This document shows, piece by piece, positions 1 to 11,190 of a stretch of 53,331 bases of DNA. A program made the translations under genes and the position numbers. This stretch comes from JAYEHK01 sp034659475 (lineage in GTDB: Bacteria > Bacillota > Syntrophomonadia > Syntrophomonadales > Syntrophomonadaceae): positions 1 through 53,331 of the forward strand of contig JAYEHK010000058.1 in assembly GCA_034659475.1 (NCBI GenBank), written 5' to 3'. Position 1 is the first letter of the stretch. Each line of letters begins with the position of its first letter. The notes below the pieces were generated by a model that saw only the letters and a list, made by a program, of their open reading frames with translations, was not told the origin of the DNA and searched no databases.

Positions 1-104
1 TACACTTACGGAAAAATAAAGTGCCGTATTCAACGACACATTCTTTTAGGTGCAAACCTGGGTTATGGAATTTTAATTTGTTGCGTTTTTGTTATTACGG
101 GTAA
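1..104. other. Left edge, no gene recognised
   Basis: I see no convincing coding sequence here. A stop codon (102-104) closes the frame that becomes coding for the adhesin remnant just downstream. The edge therefore looks like unrelated or rearranged sequence joined to the remnant. Confidence 0.4.
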
Positions 105-3100
105 TCTGAAATTGTCGCCTTACATTCTAGTACCGCAACCATTCATATTACTGCGGTAAATGATGCACCAGTGTTGGATAACAGCGGAGAGCCCAGTATG
201 GGTTCAATCGATGAAGATGATACAGGCAATACCGGAACATTGATAGCGGACATTTTAGGAAACAGTGTCAGCGATGCAGATGTGATTCCCGTGGAAGGAA
301 TAGCGATTATAGCTGTAGACAACAACAATGGAAACTGGCAGTGCTACGTGGATAATGCCTGGTGGAGTATTGCGCCGGTATCAGCAAATCAGGCCCAATT
401 GCTTCAATCAGATGTACCCATTCGATTTGTTCCCAGCAGCGATTGGAACGGGACTGCAACGCTTACATATCGAGCCTGGGATAGAACAACGGGCAGCAAC
501 AGGACTAAAGTGGATGTCAGGGTTAATGGTGGGAGTACAGCATTCAGTTCAACTGAAGAAACCGCAAGTATTACCGTGAATTCGATAAATGATCCTCCGG
601 TGATTACTGATGCAAGTGGGGGACAGGCGCTGCATTTTGATGGGTCCAATGATTATGTGCATTTGTCAGACACGGACATGAATGCGTCTTTTACTTATGA
701 AACATGGCTGAAGGCCGAAGCTGCGAATAACTGGTCACGGTTTTTTGATTTCGGAAACGGTGAACCAAACTATAACATTTGGTCTGGCTTTAACGGGGCA
801 TTGGGACAAACAGCCTTGGAGGTGTTTGTATCACCTGGAAATACGCAGATGTCTAAATATACGATTATCACCAGTGAAGAATTACCTCTCAATCAATGGA
901 TTCATGTTGCAGCGGTGTACGATGAGAAAAGTAAAACGGGTTATATTTACTGGAATGGATTGTTAAAAGCATCAGGCCCTATGGATCTTTCACAAGACCC
1001 TGATACAGTACGAGCAAATAATTATATTGCCAGAAGCAACTGGGCCCAGGATGATTATTTTAAAGGCTCCATGCAGGATATAAGAATATGGAGTGTTGCT
1101 CGTACACAGACACAGATTCAGTCGAATATGAACAGCAAATTAAATGGAAATGAAGCAGGGCTGGTTGTCTATTATCCTGTTGATGAAGGAACAGGGACTG
1201 TATTAAATGATTTATCCGTAAGCAATGATGGAAATATTGAAGGAGCGGCATGGATAAAAACTACAGGCATAACAGGTAATATGAGGATACCGTGGGAACG
1301 ATGGCATTTAAGATAACCGATGTTGATAATTCAGAACTAACATTATCAGCAACATCGAACAATATGACGCTGATACCCAATGACAATCTGTCCTTTAATG
1401 GAACTGGAGAAAATCGCACTATAACTGTATTACCACTGGCAAATCAGAGTGGGTCGGCAGTTATCACTGTAAATGTCAGTGATGGGGAGAAATATTCTGA
1501 AGCATCGTTTACTGCAAATGTATACCCTGTAAATGATATACCAAGCTTCACAAAGGGACCAGACAAGACGGTAAATCTTAATGCCGGTGCCCAGTCTTTT
1601 AGCGGATGGGCAGCAGGGATATCAGCCGGACCTGATGAAAACTCGCAGAATGTGGAGTTCTACACCAGCAACAATAATAATGCTCTTTTTGCTGTACAGC
1701 CGGCTATATCATCCAGTGGAACATTAACTTTTACTCCTGCTCCTGATAAATCCGGAAATGCTCAGGTAACGACTTATCTGCAGGATGATGGCGTAAGTGA
1801 TAACGGAGGGCAGGATACCTCTGCGGCATCAAGTATTCACCATCTGTGTAGGCGAAGATTTGATAGCACCGACCGTAAGCCTGAGTCATAATCATGGCGA
1901 CCTTTTGATGATGGATGGTGATACGGTAATTCTTACTGCCACATTCAACGAAAATATGACTGATGCTCCCCAGATCAGTATAGATTTAGCAGATGGCAAT
2001 GATGCAGATATTAACACCACTATGAACGGAAATGGCACCACCTGGACCTATACATGGAATGTCCCTTCCGGACATAATGGGAAGGCAGATGTTACTGTGA
2101 GTGGTACGGATATTACAGGAAACCCCTATGCTGGAACAGATAAAATCGAATTTATTATCGATAGTACTGCTCCTATAGCTGGTTTTCAAAAGGCATTGAG
2201 CTTTGATGGAACGGATGATTATGTCTCCATCCCTGACAGTGCTTCACTGCGTGGATTACAGGAGCTAAGCTGGGAAACCTGGTTTTATCTCGCCTCTAAT
2301 GATGCAGCTAAAGTAATCTGGCACGAAATTAAGACCGAGGGTGGTAGTGGTGGAGTGCAGATTTGGTGGTCAAACGGTCATGTTTTTGCACAGGTTTGTG
2401 GGACAGGGTCATGGACTGGTGCTTCATGTTTAGGGCTGGCGCTGAATCAGTGGTATCATATTGCAGGGGTACTGGAGACGGTTAATGACGGAGGCTCGAA
2501 TAAGAGTCAGGTAAGTCTATTCATAAATGGAGAATTCCAAGACCAAACCCTGTTAAACGAAGTCTATCCAGGCACATCTGCGCAGGTATGGAACCTGGGG
2601 AGATGGCTTGATCTTGGGGGAGATACGGGATACTACTTCCAGGGTAAGATGGATGAAGTTCGAATCTAGGACACCGCTTTGCCACAGGCAGATATTCAGG
2701 CTAACATGTACAAACGGCTCACCGGAAAGGAAGAACATCTGGCAGCCTACTGGAATATGGATGAAAACTCCGGAAATATAGATTCTAATATTGAAGAAGT
2801 TAGTGTATTGATTAATGCTGTAAATGCTGCCAACAATCCTCCCCAGCCTAGAGGAGATACGACTGTGATTAGTCCTGCGGGTGGAGAGGTATCCATTTTA
2901 GAAGATAGCGTTCAACCAGAATGGCCAAATATTCGTTTGCAGGTTCCTACCCTTAATGATCCTGACGGAGTTGCACCTTTTTCCATACGTATCCTTTTGG
3001 TAGAAGGTGGAATAATGCAGCAGGGAGACGGAAACAGCCTGTCTTTGGGAGAAGACGGAACCATTCTCTCTTTGACAGGTGCACTCCTTAATCTGCGCTT

Positions 3101-4956
3101 TACTCCGGATTCCAACCGTGACACAGATGCCAGTTTTGAATATGTAATAAAAGATAATTGACAACTGGACTGTTCACGCACCGACTAATAATTACGGAAA
3201 CATTGATTTACAGGCAGGCAAGCTATATAACATCAAGGTGGAGTTTTATGAAAGGGGCGGCGGTGAATGTATGCAATTACACTGGCGTTCCCCAGGTGAA
3301 GTAGATTATTCGTTGGTTCCCCAGGGAAATCTCTATTCTGGTTTTATTGCTCATCAGATAATTGATGAGGATACCTCTACAGGAAACATTCCTTTTACAA
3401 TCAATGATGTTGAAACCGTAGCAGGGGACCTGATAGTTAGTGGGCATTCATCCCGGCAGGAGCTTGTGCCAGATGGAAATATCACAATTGAAAAATCAGG
3501 GGAGAACTGTACCATAAAGCTGAATCCAGCAGACAATCAATCTAGAACAGCAATTATTTCTGTAAGCTTGAATGATGGTGCTGATACTGTTACAAAGACT
3601 TTTGTTATGACTGTCAGAGCAGTTAATGACAGGCCAGTTTTCACAAAGGGCCTTGACCAGACAGTGGAACCAGGTGCTGGCCTTCAGACTATAAATGGGT
3701 GGGCAACAAACATTTCTGCAGGATCAGCTGAAGATTCACAAAATCTGGAGTTTCATCTCAGCAACAATAACACCAGCCTTTTTTCAACCCAACCCTCGGT
3801 ATCACAGACCGGAACTCTGACATATGCGCCGGTTTCTGATAAAATCGGGACTGCACAGGTAACGATATATTTGAAGGATGATGGAGGAACAGCTAACGGA
3901 GGACAGGACACTTCTGCTGAACAAGTATTTTCCATCTGTATTAGTGACCTGACTGCCCCAACCGTAGCTGATGGAAATATAAGTGTTTCCGGGATATCTC
4001 CAACCGGGGCCGCATTAAGCTGGAACCGGGGTTCAGATAACCTGAGTGCTCAGAATGACCTGGAGTATGGTGTATATAGATCTGCCAGCAATAACATTGA
4101 TAATGTGGAAAACATCGAGAGCAACGGGTTGCTTATTGGCAGCTTCACTAAAAATATCGATACCATTAATGTAAGTGGTTTAACCCCGGATACCCAGTAT
4201 TACTTTAACATAATCGTAAGGGATGAAGCCGGAAATAAAACTGCGTATACAATGGCAGGGGTAAAAACCATAAAGAATGATTATACAGTAAGTTTTAACT
4301 CTCAGGGAGGCAGTGCTGTAGACAGTATAAATGCAAGCTATGACACAACAATTACAGCACCAACTAAACCGACCCGGACCGGATACAGCTTTGGCGGTTG
4401 GTATAAGGAGGCAGGTTGTACTAATGCCTGGAATTTTGCAGTAGATAAAGTGCCGGCAGAGGATATAACCCTGTATGCAAAGTGGACTATTAATAGCTAT
4501 TTACTAACTTATAGTGCAGGTGAGCACGGAACACTTATTGGAAACGTTAATCAAACAGTAACCTACGGAGCAGATGGCACTGAAGTTGAGGCAGTAGCAG
4601 ATGAAGGATATTATTTCAAATGTTGGAGCGATGGAATAACTACCGCAAAGAGAAGAGATATTAACATTACTGAAAACCTAAACCTTACAGCCCGCTTTGA
4701 TAGTAGGGAAACTTCTGTAAACAATGATTTTGATAATCTGGATATCGTATATGCCGAAGGCGATAGTGCAGAGCATGTAACGAGGACCCTATATCTAGCT
4801 ACCAGAGGGACATCAGGGAATACCGGCATTTCATGGGAGTCCAGTCATCCAACGATAGGTAATAACGTTGGAATTAGTGCTACAAGCAGAGTAACCTGTC
4901 CAGAGCCGAACGCCGCAGATATATTAGTAACTCTTACAGCTACAATTACTGACTAG
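105..4956 (+). pseudogene. Decayed giant multidomain surface adhesin
   Basis: Successive frames encode modules of one large secreted adhesin: a cadherin-like linker (around 150-600), a LamG/concanavalin-like domain (about 610-1250), cadherin-like repeats (1290-1850), a second LamG domain (2190-2800), a PA14 C-terminal half (3163-3330), another cadherin-like repeat (3340-3950), fibronectin III (3955-4270), an InlB-type repeat (4290-4490) and a bacterial repeat domain (4495-4710). The reading frame is broken at least four times: a frame 3 to 2 shift near 1280; a shift back near 1830-1838; an in-frame TAG at 2667-2669, where the LamG consensus has Trp (DEVRI-stop-DTA for DEVRIWDTA); and a stop at 3159 followed by a different frame starting mid-PA14, which implies a deletion. 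Signal peptide and cell-wall anchor are both missing. The modules around 1550-1830 and 3640-3930 are paralogous repeats. Function in the ancestor was probably binding of polysaccharide or another surface (inference). Confidence 0.85.
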
Positions 4957-6358
4957 AAGTACGGTTAAGGCCGTATTTTTTTAATTTTCTGACAACTGTT
5001 GATTGATCAATTTCCACAACATCTGCGATTTGTCTGGTGCTTGAATGCTTTTGAAGTGCAGCTTGAAGGATTTGTTTTTCAACTTCTATAATTGCATCAT
5101 GCAAAGGCATGATCTCCGATACAGTAACAGGTTTGCTTTGGGGTTTATTTTTACAACGGCGGCCTTCAAGATCACATATTTCCAAATAGGTACCGTTGCT
5201 TACTACCACGAGGCGTTCTATGGTGTTTTTCAGTTCTCTTATATTTCCGGGCCATCTATGTTTTTCGAGCTCACGAAGCAGATCATGACTCATTCTTTTT
5301 TCCTGGCTGTACTGTAAATTGAATTTGTGTAGGAAGTACATACTGAGCGGAGCAATGTCTGCAATCCGTTCTCTAAGAGGAGGAATTCTTATTTGAATAA
5401 CATTAAGACGATAGAACAGATCATCTCTGAAGGTTTCAGCTGCCACCATTTCTTCAAGATTTTTGTTAGTTGCGACAATAATTCTTGCATCAAACGGAAT
5501 TGATTTGGTTGATCCAACCGGGGTCATTTCATGAGTTTCCAGTACTCTTAAAAGTTTAACCTGCAGATTGAGAGGTAACTCACCGATTTCATCCAAAAAG
5601 AGAGTTCCGCCTTCTGCTGCTTCAAATAATCCCTGTTTCCCATTTTTTGATGCCCCGGTAAAGGCTCCACCTACATAGCCGAATAATTCCGATTCCAGTA
5701 ACTGTTCAGGGATTGCACCGCAATTGATAGTAACAAATGGTCCGCTTTTTCGATTACTATGGTCATGAATAAATTTGGAGATTACTTCTTTGCCGACCCC
5801 TGATTCTCCCAGTATTAAAACGGTTACATCTACGGGACTTATTTTTATGGCTAGAGACAAAACATTGTTCATTGATTCACTAATCGCAACAAGCCCATCT
5901 TTAAAGGTATGGCCTTCATTACTTTTCATTTGTTGATAATACATTTCTTCCATCTGCTGCGCTTTTTCCAAATCTTCCCGCAGCTGATGCAATTCTGTAA
6001 CATCTCTTACGTTAGTAACTACAAGTTTTATGCTGCCCTTTTCATCAAAGATTGGATTAGCAGTAACATAAATTGTTTTGCCAGGACGGTCAGTATGTGT
6101 GATAGTGATTGCTTTTTTTCCCTCCAAAACCATTAGAGCACAAGATCTGGAAAGATAACCGCTATCTATAAAATGCTGCATATTTTTACCTATAATGTCA
6201 TCTTTGGGTAATTCTGATATACGTATATAGGCTTCATTTGCCATTAATATTGTTCCCTTGGCATCTGTTAATAATATTCCATCATAGGAATATGCCAGAG
6301 TATTCTGCATTTCCTCCAGCGCTAATTTGCACGAGCTATTGCTAAACTGTTTCTTCAT
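4946..6358 (-). CDS. Sigma-54-dependent activator with PAS domain
   Basis: This is a bacterial enhancer-binding protein of about 470 residues. An N-terminal PAS domain (roughly residues 15-130) probably senses a small ligand or redox state. The AAA+ domain follows (about 165-400) with Walker A GESGVGKE, the sigma-54 contact loop GAFTGA and Walker B LFLDEIGE. A C-terminal TyrR/Fis-like helix-turn-helix (TRQIADVVEIDQSTVVRKL) binds DNA. I chose the ATG at 6358 because GGGAG lies at good spacing before it; the upstream GTG at 6367 overlaps that site. The gene points away from the dehydratase activator gene, and two -24/-12 promoters lie beyond it at 7038 and 11603, so it is the obvious regulator of that cluster (inference from position). 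Its 3' end overlaps the end of the adhesin remnant by 11 bp. Confidence 0.93.
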   Translation of the reverse strand: MKKQFSNSSCKLALEEMQNTLAYSYDGILLTDAKGTILMANEAYIRISELPKDDIIGKNMQHFIDSGYLSRSCALMVLEGKKAITITHTDRPGKTIYVTANPIFDEKGSIKLVVTNVRDVTELHQLREDLEKAQQMEEMYYQQMKSNEGHTFKDGLVAISESMNNVLSLAIKISPVDVTVLILGESGVGKEVISKFIHDHSNRKSGPFVTINCGAIPEQLLESELFGYVGGAFTGASKNGKQGLFEAAEGGTLFLDEIGELPLNLQVKLLRVLETHEMTPVGSTKSIPFDARIIVATNKNLEEMVAAETFRDDLFYRLNVIQIRIPPLRERIADIAPLSMYFLHKFNLQYSQEKRMSHDLLRELEKHRWPGNIRELKNTIERLVVVSNGTYLEICDLEGRRCKNKPQSKPVTVSEIMPLHDAIIEVEKQILQAALQKHSSTRQIADVVEIDQSTVVRKLKKYGLNRTSSQ

Positions 6359-6745
6359 ATAATTCACTCCCGTAAGCTATTCCAAAAGTTAAAAAACGTA
6401 TGTATTTGGAAGGAATATTAAGTTAAGAAATGATGTTAGCGAGTTTATCTTATAAAAGTATAACATGTTTTGGTGACAAAATTCACAAAGTTTCTTGAAA
6501 AAATGACTTTTTAGTTGATACAACTAAAAAAACTGGAGATATTTCTCTTTTTTTATAATTATGAATGTGTACCATCAGTGCAGTTAATTCATATTAGAAC
6601 CTGAAATTTATGCGTTCATGGGATTTTTCTTGTGAACTTACCTCAATATTAGGATTATCGGAGAATAATGTTCAAGAAACATAAATTACATTATAAGAAA
6701 ATAAGTGAAAGAGTTGGGGCTAATTGTTGGGCAACATTTTGTGCT

Positions 6746-6761
6746 GATGCAAAGAGGCATC
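6746..6761. promoter_or_regulatory. Candidate upstream activator site (GATGC-N6-GCATC)
   Basis: An inverted repeat of GATGC and GCATC separated by 6 bp lies about 290 bp upstream of the -24/-12 promoter. The same GATGC half-site builds the GATGCATC palindromes upstream of the second -24/-12 promoter (11433-11469). Binding by the adjacent enhancer-binding protein is an inference. Confidence 0.35.
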
Positions 6762-7037
6762 TAAATTGGAAATGAATACAAAGTCACACTTATCAACGAA
6801 AAAAAATATCATTTAGCACTCATTATTTGTGGGCTAATTAATTTAATCTACCACAAATCCTATCGAATTGTATCTGTTTATCTTACAATCCATTAAAGCT
6901 AGTGAAATAGTTCTCTATATAGGAAGACAGACGCATATGCTGATTAGTTTGAGTTCCTAATGGACTTACTGTTTGAAGTTTATTTTCAACATAATAAATA
7001 TGCAGCTAATAAATAACTGCATTCGATTTTAACGTAT

Positions 7038-7053
7038 AGGCATTATTTTTGCA
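7038..7053 (+). promoter_or_regulatory. Sigma-54 promoter (-24/-12)
   Basis: AGGCAT, 5 bp, then TTGCA matches the -24 GG and -12 GC elements of RpoN promoters with exact spacing (consensus TGGCAC-N5-TTGCW). It lies about 200 bp before the dehydratase activator gene and downstream of the divergent sigma-54 activator gene. The predicted transcript start is near 7065. Confidence 0.75.
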
Positions 7054-7107
7054 TTATATTTGTTCAGTAGTTTTGAGGGGGGAGTTTAAGCCCCTTTTAA
7101 TAATTAA

Positions 7108-7248
7108 GCAATTACAACAAAAGAGGAGGGACAAAGGTTTCCGAGGGATATTTCACACGGGTATCCCGAATTTCACAAAGACGAAGTGCGCAATAAATGG
7201 GATGATGAAAAATTATTAAAAATTAAGTTTATTAAGGGGGTGAAGTAA
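7108..7248 (+). other. Cryptic short open frame in the leader
   Basis: An open frame of 46 codons runs in the leader to a TAA (7246-7248) that directly abuts the ATG of the next gene in the same frame. A strong AGAGGAGGG (7122-7130) lies inside it, but the codon at suitable spacing is AGG (7135), not a start codon. The predicted residues are protein-like and charged (for example YPEFHKDEVRNKWDDEK). It may be a decayed small gene, a leader peptide with an unusual start, or chance. Confidence 0.25.
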
Positions 7249-8040
7249 ATGTATGTTATGGGAGTTGACATAGGTTCAGCATCTTCCAATGTGATGATCC
7301 TTGGAGATAATCAGGTTATAGTTGGAAAAGTGGTCGTGCCCATGGGGACAGGAACCAGTGGACCGATTAGGGCACTGGAAGAGGCTCTCAAACAGTCAGG
7401 TCTAAGCTTTGAAGATATATCAAAAACCGTTGCTACCGGTTATGGAAGATTGAATTTTAAAAATGCTGACAAACAGATTAGTGAGATAACGTGTCATGCT
7501 AAGGGAGTACATTATCTGATTCCGACTGCCAGGACAATTATTGATATTGGGGGCCAGGATGCCAAAGTCATTCGGCTTAGCTCAAGTGGGATAATAAGCA
7601 ATTTTGTTATGAACGATAAATGTGCTGCAGGAACAGGAAGATTTCTAGAAGTAATGGCCAGGGTATTGGAAACAGATGTTAGCGCTTTGGCAGAATTGGC
7701 GGCTTGTGCGGCACATACCTGTACAATAAGCAGTACTTGCTGTGTGTTTGCTGAATCAGAAGTTATTTCGCAACTGTCTGCAGGAAACAGTTCACAGGAT
7801 ATTGCTGCCGGAGTTCATCAGTCAGTAGCCAGAAGAGTGGCAGGGCTTGTATCCAGGGTTGGGAAACAGGAAGATGTAGTAATGACTGGTGGAGTAGCCA
7901 AGAATCAAGGCGTAGTAAACGAGATGGAGAAAATTTTGAATATTCAAATTAGAGTAGCCCCGGATTCACAACTTACTGGTGCGTTAGGGGCAGCTCTTTT
8001 TGCCTGGGAAGAAGCGAATGAATATGCATCTGTTGGCTAA
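7249..8040 (+). CDS. 2-hydroxyacyl-CoA dehydratase activator ATPase
   Basis: This 263-residue protein belongs to the BadF/BadG/HgdC ASKHA ATPase family. Homodimers of this family carry one [4Fe-4S] cluster between subunits and use ATP to push a single low-potential electron into the dehydratase. The N-terminal phosphate loop GVDIGSASS, the second nucleotide motif DIGGQDAK and the C-terminal MTGGVAKN are present. Cys125 (in NDKCAAGTGRF) and Cys164 (in CTISSTCC) sit where HgdC has its two cluster ligands. The ATG follows AGGGGGTG at good spacing. It is the first gene behind the -24/-12 promoter at 7038. Its partner subunits lie 3.6 kb downstream behind a second promoter, an unusual separation partly caused by the intron. 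Confidence 0.95.
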   Translation: MYVMGVDIGSASSNVMILGDNQVIVGKVVVPMGTGTSGPIRALEEALKQSGLSFEDISKTVATGYGRLNFKNADKQISEITCHAKGVHYLIPTARTIIDIGGQDAKVIRLSSSGIISNFVMNDKCAAGTGRFLEVMARVLETDVSALAELAACAAHTCTISSTCCVFAESEVISQLSAGNSSQDIAAGVHQSVARRVAGLVSRVGKQEDVVMTGGVAKNQGVVNEMEKILNIQIRVAPDSQLTGALGAALFAWEEANEYASVG

Positions 8041-8145
8041 AATGCTTTGAGATGTTGAAAAGCACTAACTAAAGAAAAAATATCAACTGAAAGGGGGCTT
8101 AAATTCTATTTTATAGTGGGCTATTATATAGGAGGAGGAAAACTA

Positions 8146-9306
8146 ATGACTGATAAAAACACAGTAGCAAAAGCATCTACAGCAATTATTTTTGGAACAG
8201 CTGCTGTATGGTTTGGGGCACACGCTGGCGGAGGATTTGCAACCGGTAACCAGACAATGAACTTTTTCGTTAAATTCGGATGGTATGCGTTATTTATTCC
8301 GCTGATTGCCATGGGATTGTTGGGGTTGTGCTTTAGGAATGGCATGATTTTTGCCAGAAACAATCATACCCACGATTATAAAAGCTTTTCAAAAGCGCTG
8401 TTTGCTCCATACGACAAAATAGGATCTACATTATTTGAAATTTGTTATATTGTACAGACAATGTTGGCGACTAGTGCTTCTATTGCAGGAGCGGCTGCTC
8501 TTCTTCAGCAAGCATTGGGGTTGCCGTACGGTATGGGCGTATTGCTTATGGGAATAACATTATTAGTTTTAACTATATTTGGAGCTAGTCTGGTTAGGAA
8601 TGCTTCCAGCATTTTATCAATCGGCATTGTAGTTGCGGTTGTTCTTTTAGTTATTCTTGGGCTTAATGCTGGTTGGTCAAACCTGACTCATGTGGTTGCA
8701 ACTAAAACAACTACTGCGGGACTTGGGGCAGCTTTATGGATGGGTTTGCTATACGCGGGGTTCCAGTCTACTCTTGTAGCACCTGTAATATCAGTTTCAG
8801 AACCAATTAAACTAGACAGCGATGTAAACAAAACAGCATGGATAGGAATTATTTTAAATGGTGTTATGCTTACGATTACTTGTATTATGTTATTGGGCTT
8901 TTTCCCGGCTTCGGTCAACGAAACATTGCCTACATATTATGTGTGTGAACAGTTGGGATATTCATGGCTGAAGATTTTATATTCAATAGTATTACTATTA
9001 GCTCTTATTTCAACCGGTGTATCTATGATTTTTGCTATTGTTAACAGATTCGAAATAGTATGGACAAGTGGCAGTGGTATCTTTGAAAATGTAGTAGCTC
9101 GAAGGGTAGTTCTTTGTTTTGGATTTATGGCTGTAGCAATGGGGATTTCACTTTTCGGACTTACAGCTATAGTTGCAAAGGGCTATGCATATAATGGATA
9201 CCTTGGAATCTTGCTTATCATATTACCATTAACAATAGTCGCTCCGATAAAAAACAAGAAATTTGCAGGGGGAGGCCGAAATGCGGATGACGATGTAGTA
9301 GCATAA
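8146..9306 (+). CDS. YkvI-family membrane carrier
   Basis: This is an integral membrane protein of 386 residues with about ten hydrophobic segments, similar to the YkvI family of APC-fold carriers. The glycine-rich stretch GAHAGGGFATG in the first membrane segment resembles the unwound substrate-binding helix of that fold. The ATG at 8146 is preferred over an upstream GTG (8116) because AGGAGGAGG lies directly before it. It is 105 bp downstream of the activator gene and ends at a strong terminator, so the two probably form one operon. Uptake of the hydroxy or amino acid substrate, or export of the acid product, is the likely role; the substrate is not readable from sequence. Confidence 0.85.
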   Translation: MTDKNTVAKASTAIIFGTAAVWFGAHAGGGFATGNQTMNFFVKFGWYALFIPLIAMGLLGLCFRNGMIFARNNHTHDYKSFSKALFAPYDKIGSTLFEICYIVQTMLATSASIAGAAALLQQALGLPYGMGVLLMGITLLVLTIFGASLVRNASSILSIGIVVAVVLLVILGLNAGWSNLTHVVATKTTTAGLGAALWMGLLYAGFQSTLVAPVISVSEPIKLDSDVNKTAWIGIILNGVMLTITCIMLLGFFPASVNETLPTYYVCEQLGYSWLKILYSIVLLLALISTGVSMIFAIVNRFEIVWTSGSGIFENVVARRVVLCFGFMAVAMGISLFGLTAIVAKGYAYNGYLGILLIILPLTIVAPIKNKKFAGGGRNADDDVVA

Positions 9307-9345
9307 TTATCTTTAAATTATATTGTTATAAAAAGTTGCTTCTAT

Positions 9346-9378
9346 GAGCTTAAGTTTTAACACTTAAGCTCTTTTTTT
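9346..9378 (+). terminator. Rho-independent terminator
   Basis: A perfect 9-bp stem (GAGCTTAAG / CTTAAGCTC) with an 8-nt loop is followed by seven T residues. It ends the activator-carrier operon and is the apparent insertion target of the group II intron, which begins 2 bp after the T tract. Confidence 0.95.
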
Positions 9379-9781
9379 AGTGCGCCCGGCATGGGCGCAG
9401 TCTAACGGGTGAAAGTCCCGAGCGCGGGTTGATAGTGCCAAGCGCATAGCCAAGGGCAAGGGTGTCCTCGGCGACGAGGAATCTGAAGGAAGCCGGAGGC
9501 AAACTTCTGATCTGACGAACAGAAATCACATCAGGCATATGTAGACTGGGTAAGGTTGCTAAACAAACTGAAGCCTAAAACTATCCGGAAGTCTACGGTG
9601 TAAATGTGGCAGATAGATGGAAGGAAAGACTGCGTTCTTACCCGGGGAGGTCTCACGGACGGGCGGAAACAGAGTAAGAAGCCCGGTTGAAACAAGATTT
9701 ATCGTGAGAAGTCAGCCGAAGCCATAGTATAGAGGCATCAAGATGCCGAAGGAAGGGCTGAACCAGAGGAGGTGTGGGTCA

Positions 9782-11185
9782 ATGAAAGTTACTGAAAGTG
9801 ATAATTTAAAACACAGACAACCTCAATATGAGGGCTATCTGCAAAGGGTATCTGCGGAACAGAGAGAGTATGCAGAAGCGTGCGGGTTACAAACCGACAG
9901 CACCAACACAAACAAGCAGACGGAAGGGTTGCTGGAGCAAATTGTAACCAGAGAGAACCTGTACCGTGCCTACAAGCAAGTAAAGAGCAATAAAGGCGCA
10001 GGCGGAATTGACGGCATGCAGGTAGATGACCTGTTGCCCTTCTTGAAAGCAAACAGGGCTGAATTCGTGCAATCCATCCTGGACGGTAAATAACGTCCAA
10101 AACCCGTTCGCAGGGTAGAAATACCCAAAGAGAACGGGAAAACCAGAAAACTAGGGATACCAACCGTCGTAGACAGACTTATCCAACAAGCAGTTTGCCA
10201 AGTCTTGAGTACACTCTTTGAAAAGCAGTTTTCGGATAACAGTTTTGGATTCCGACCAAGAAGAAGCACGCATGATGCACTTAAAAGATGCCAGACCAAC
10301 ATTACAGATGGCTACAAATACGTAGTCGATATGGATTTGGAAAAGTATTTTGACACGGTCAACCAAAGCAAGCTCATCCAACTACTATCAGAAACGATAA
10401 AGGACGGAAGAGTTATTTCGCTTATCCATAAATTCCTGCGAGCAGGGATTATGGCGGGCGGATTGTTTGAGGAAAGCCCTGAAGGAGTGCCGCAAGGCGG
10501 CCCATTGAGTCCATTACTTGGAAATGTCATGCTGAATGAATGCGACCATGAACTGGAAAGGCGCGGACACCGTTTTGTACGCTACGCAGATGACCTGATG
10601 ATCTTCTGCAAAAGCAAGAAAGCAGCAAGTCGCGCGCTGGACCATATTCTTCCCTACATCGAAGAGAAATTATTCTTGAAGGTTAATCGGGAGAAGACGC
10701 AGGTAGCATATGTGGGCAAGGTTAAGTATTTGGGATATGGCTTTTACATCTATAAAGGAGAAGGAAGACTCAGAATACATCCCAAGAGTGTCCGAAAATT
10801 CAAGGGTAAAATCCGAGAGATTACCGGGCGCAGTAATGGGATGGGAATTGAAGCAAGAAAAACCCGGCTGAATCAGACGATTCGGGGATGGATGAACTAC
10901 TTCAAACTTGCAGATGCAAAGACGCTGATACAGAGCTTGGATGAATGGATTAGAAGCCGCATACGAATGGTGACATGGAAACGATGGAAGAAAGTCCGCA
11001 CACGTTTCAAGAATCTCAAACGCATGGGAATCAAGGAAGAACAGGCATGGATGTGGGCAAACACAAGAAAAGGCTACTGGCGTACAGCCCATAGCCCAAT
11101 CTTATCAATAGCCATATCTAATGAGAAGTTCAAACGTGCTGGATACCTTAGTCTGGTGGAATGTTACTCTGCGCGTAATGTGTAA
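9782..11185 (+). pseudogene. ltrA: Intron reverse transcriptase/maturase, nonsense mutated
   Basis: This is the intron-encoded protein of a LtrA-type element: an RT domain with conserved NKGAGGIDGM, the fingers motif FGFRPRRSTHDAL, QGGPLSPLL and the catalytic YADD (10583-10594), then a maturase domain (RGWMNYFK) and a basic C-terminus. The ATG at 9782 has AGGAGG 9 bp before it. One in-frame TAA (10091-10093) stands where the family usually has Tyr (LDGK-stop-RPKPVRRVEIPK), and reading resumes in the same frame to 11185. Without readthrough the N-terminal piece of about 103 residues lacks the active site, so autonomous mobility is probably lost. No endonuclease domain is evident. Confidence 0.88.
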
Positions 11186-11190
11186 ACTTT

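Larger units (their letters stand above)
6368..7248. other. Long divergent regulatory region
   Basis: This AT-rich 880-bp region separates the sigma-54 activator from the gene set it probably controls. It contains an interrupted dyad at 6746-6761, a -24/-12 promoter at 7038-7053, a short GGGG/CCCC hairpin at about 7076-7100 and a small open frame ending at 7248. No larger gene is visible. Confidence 0.6.

Noticed and set aside
4965..4982. Short ACGG/CCGT hairpin with T run after the adhesin remnant.
   Set aside because: It lies inside the coding region of the sigma-54 activator, with only a four to five base stem.
9789..10530. Several minus-strand open frames across the group II intron.
   Set aside because: They are shadows of the reverse transcriptase, with no family similarity or ribosome sites.
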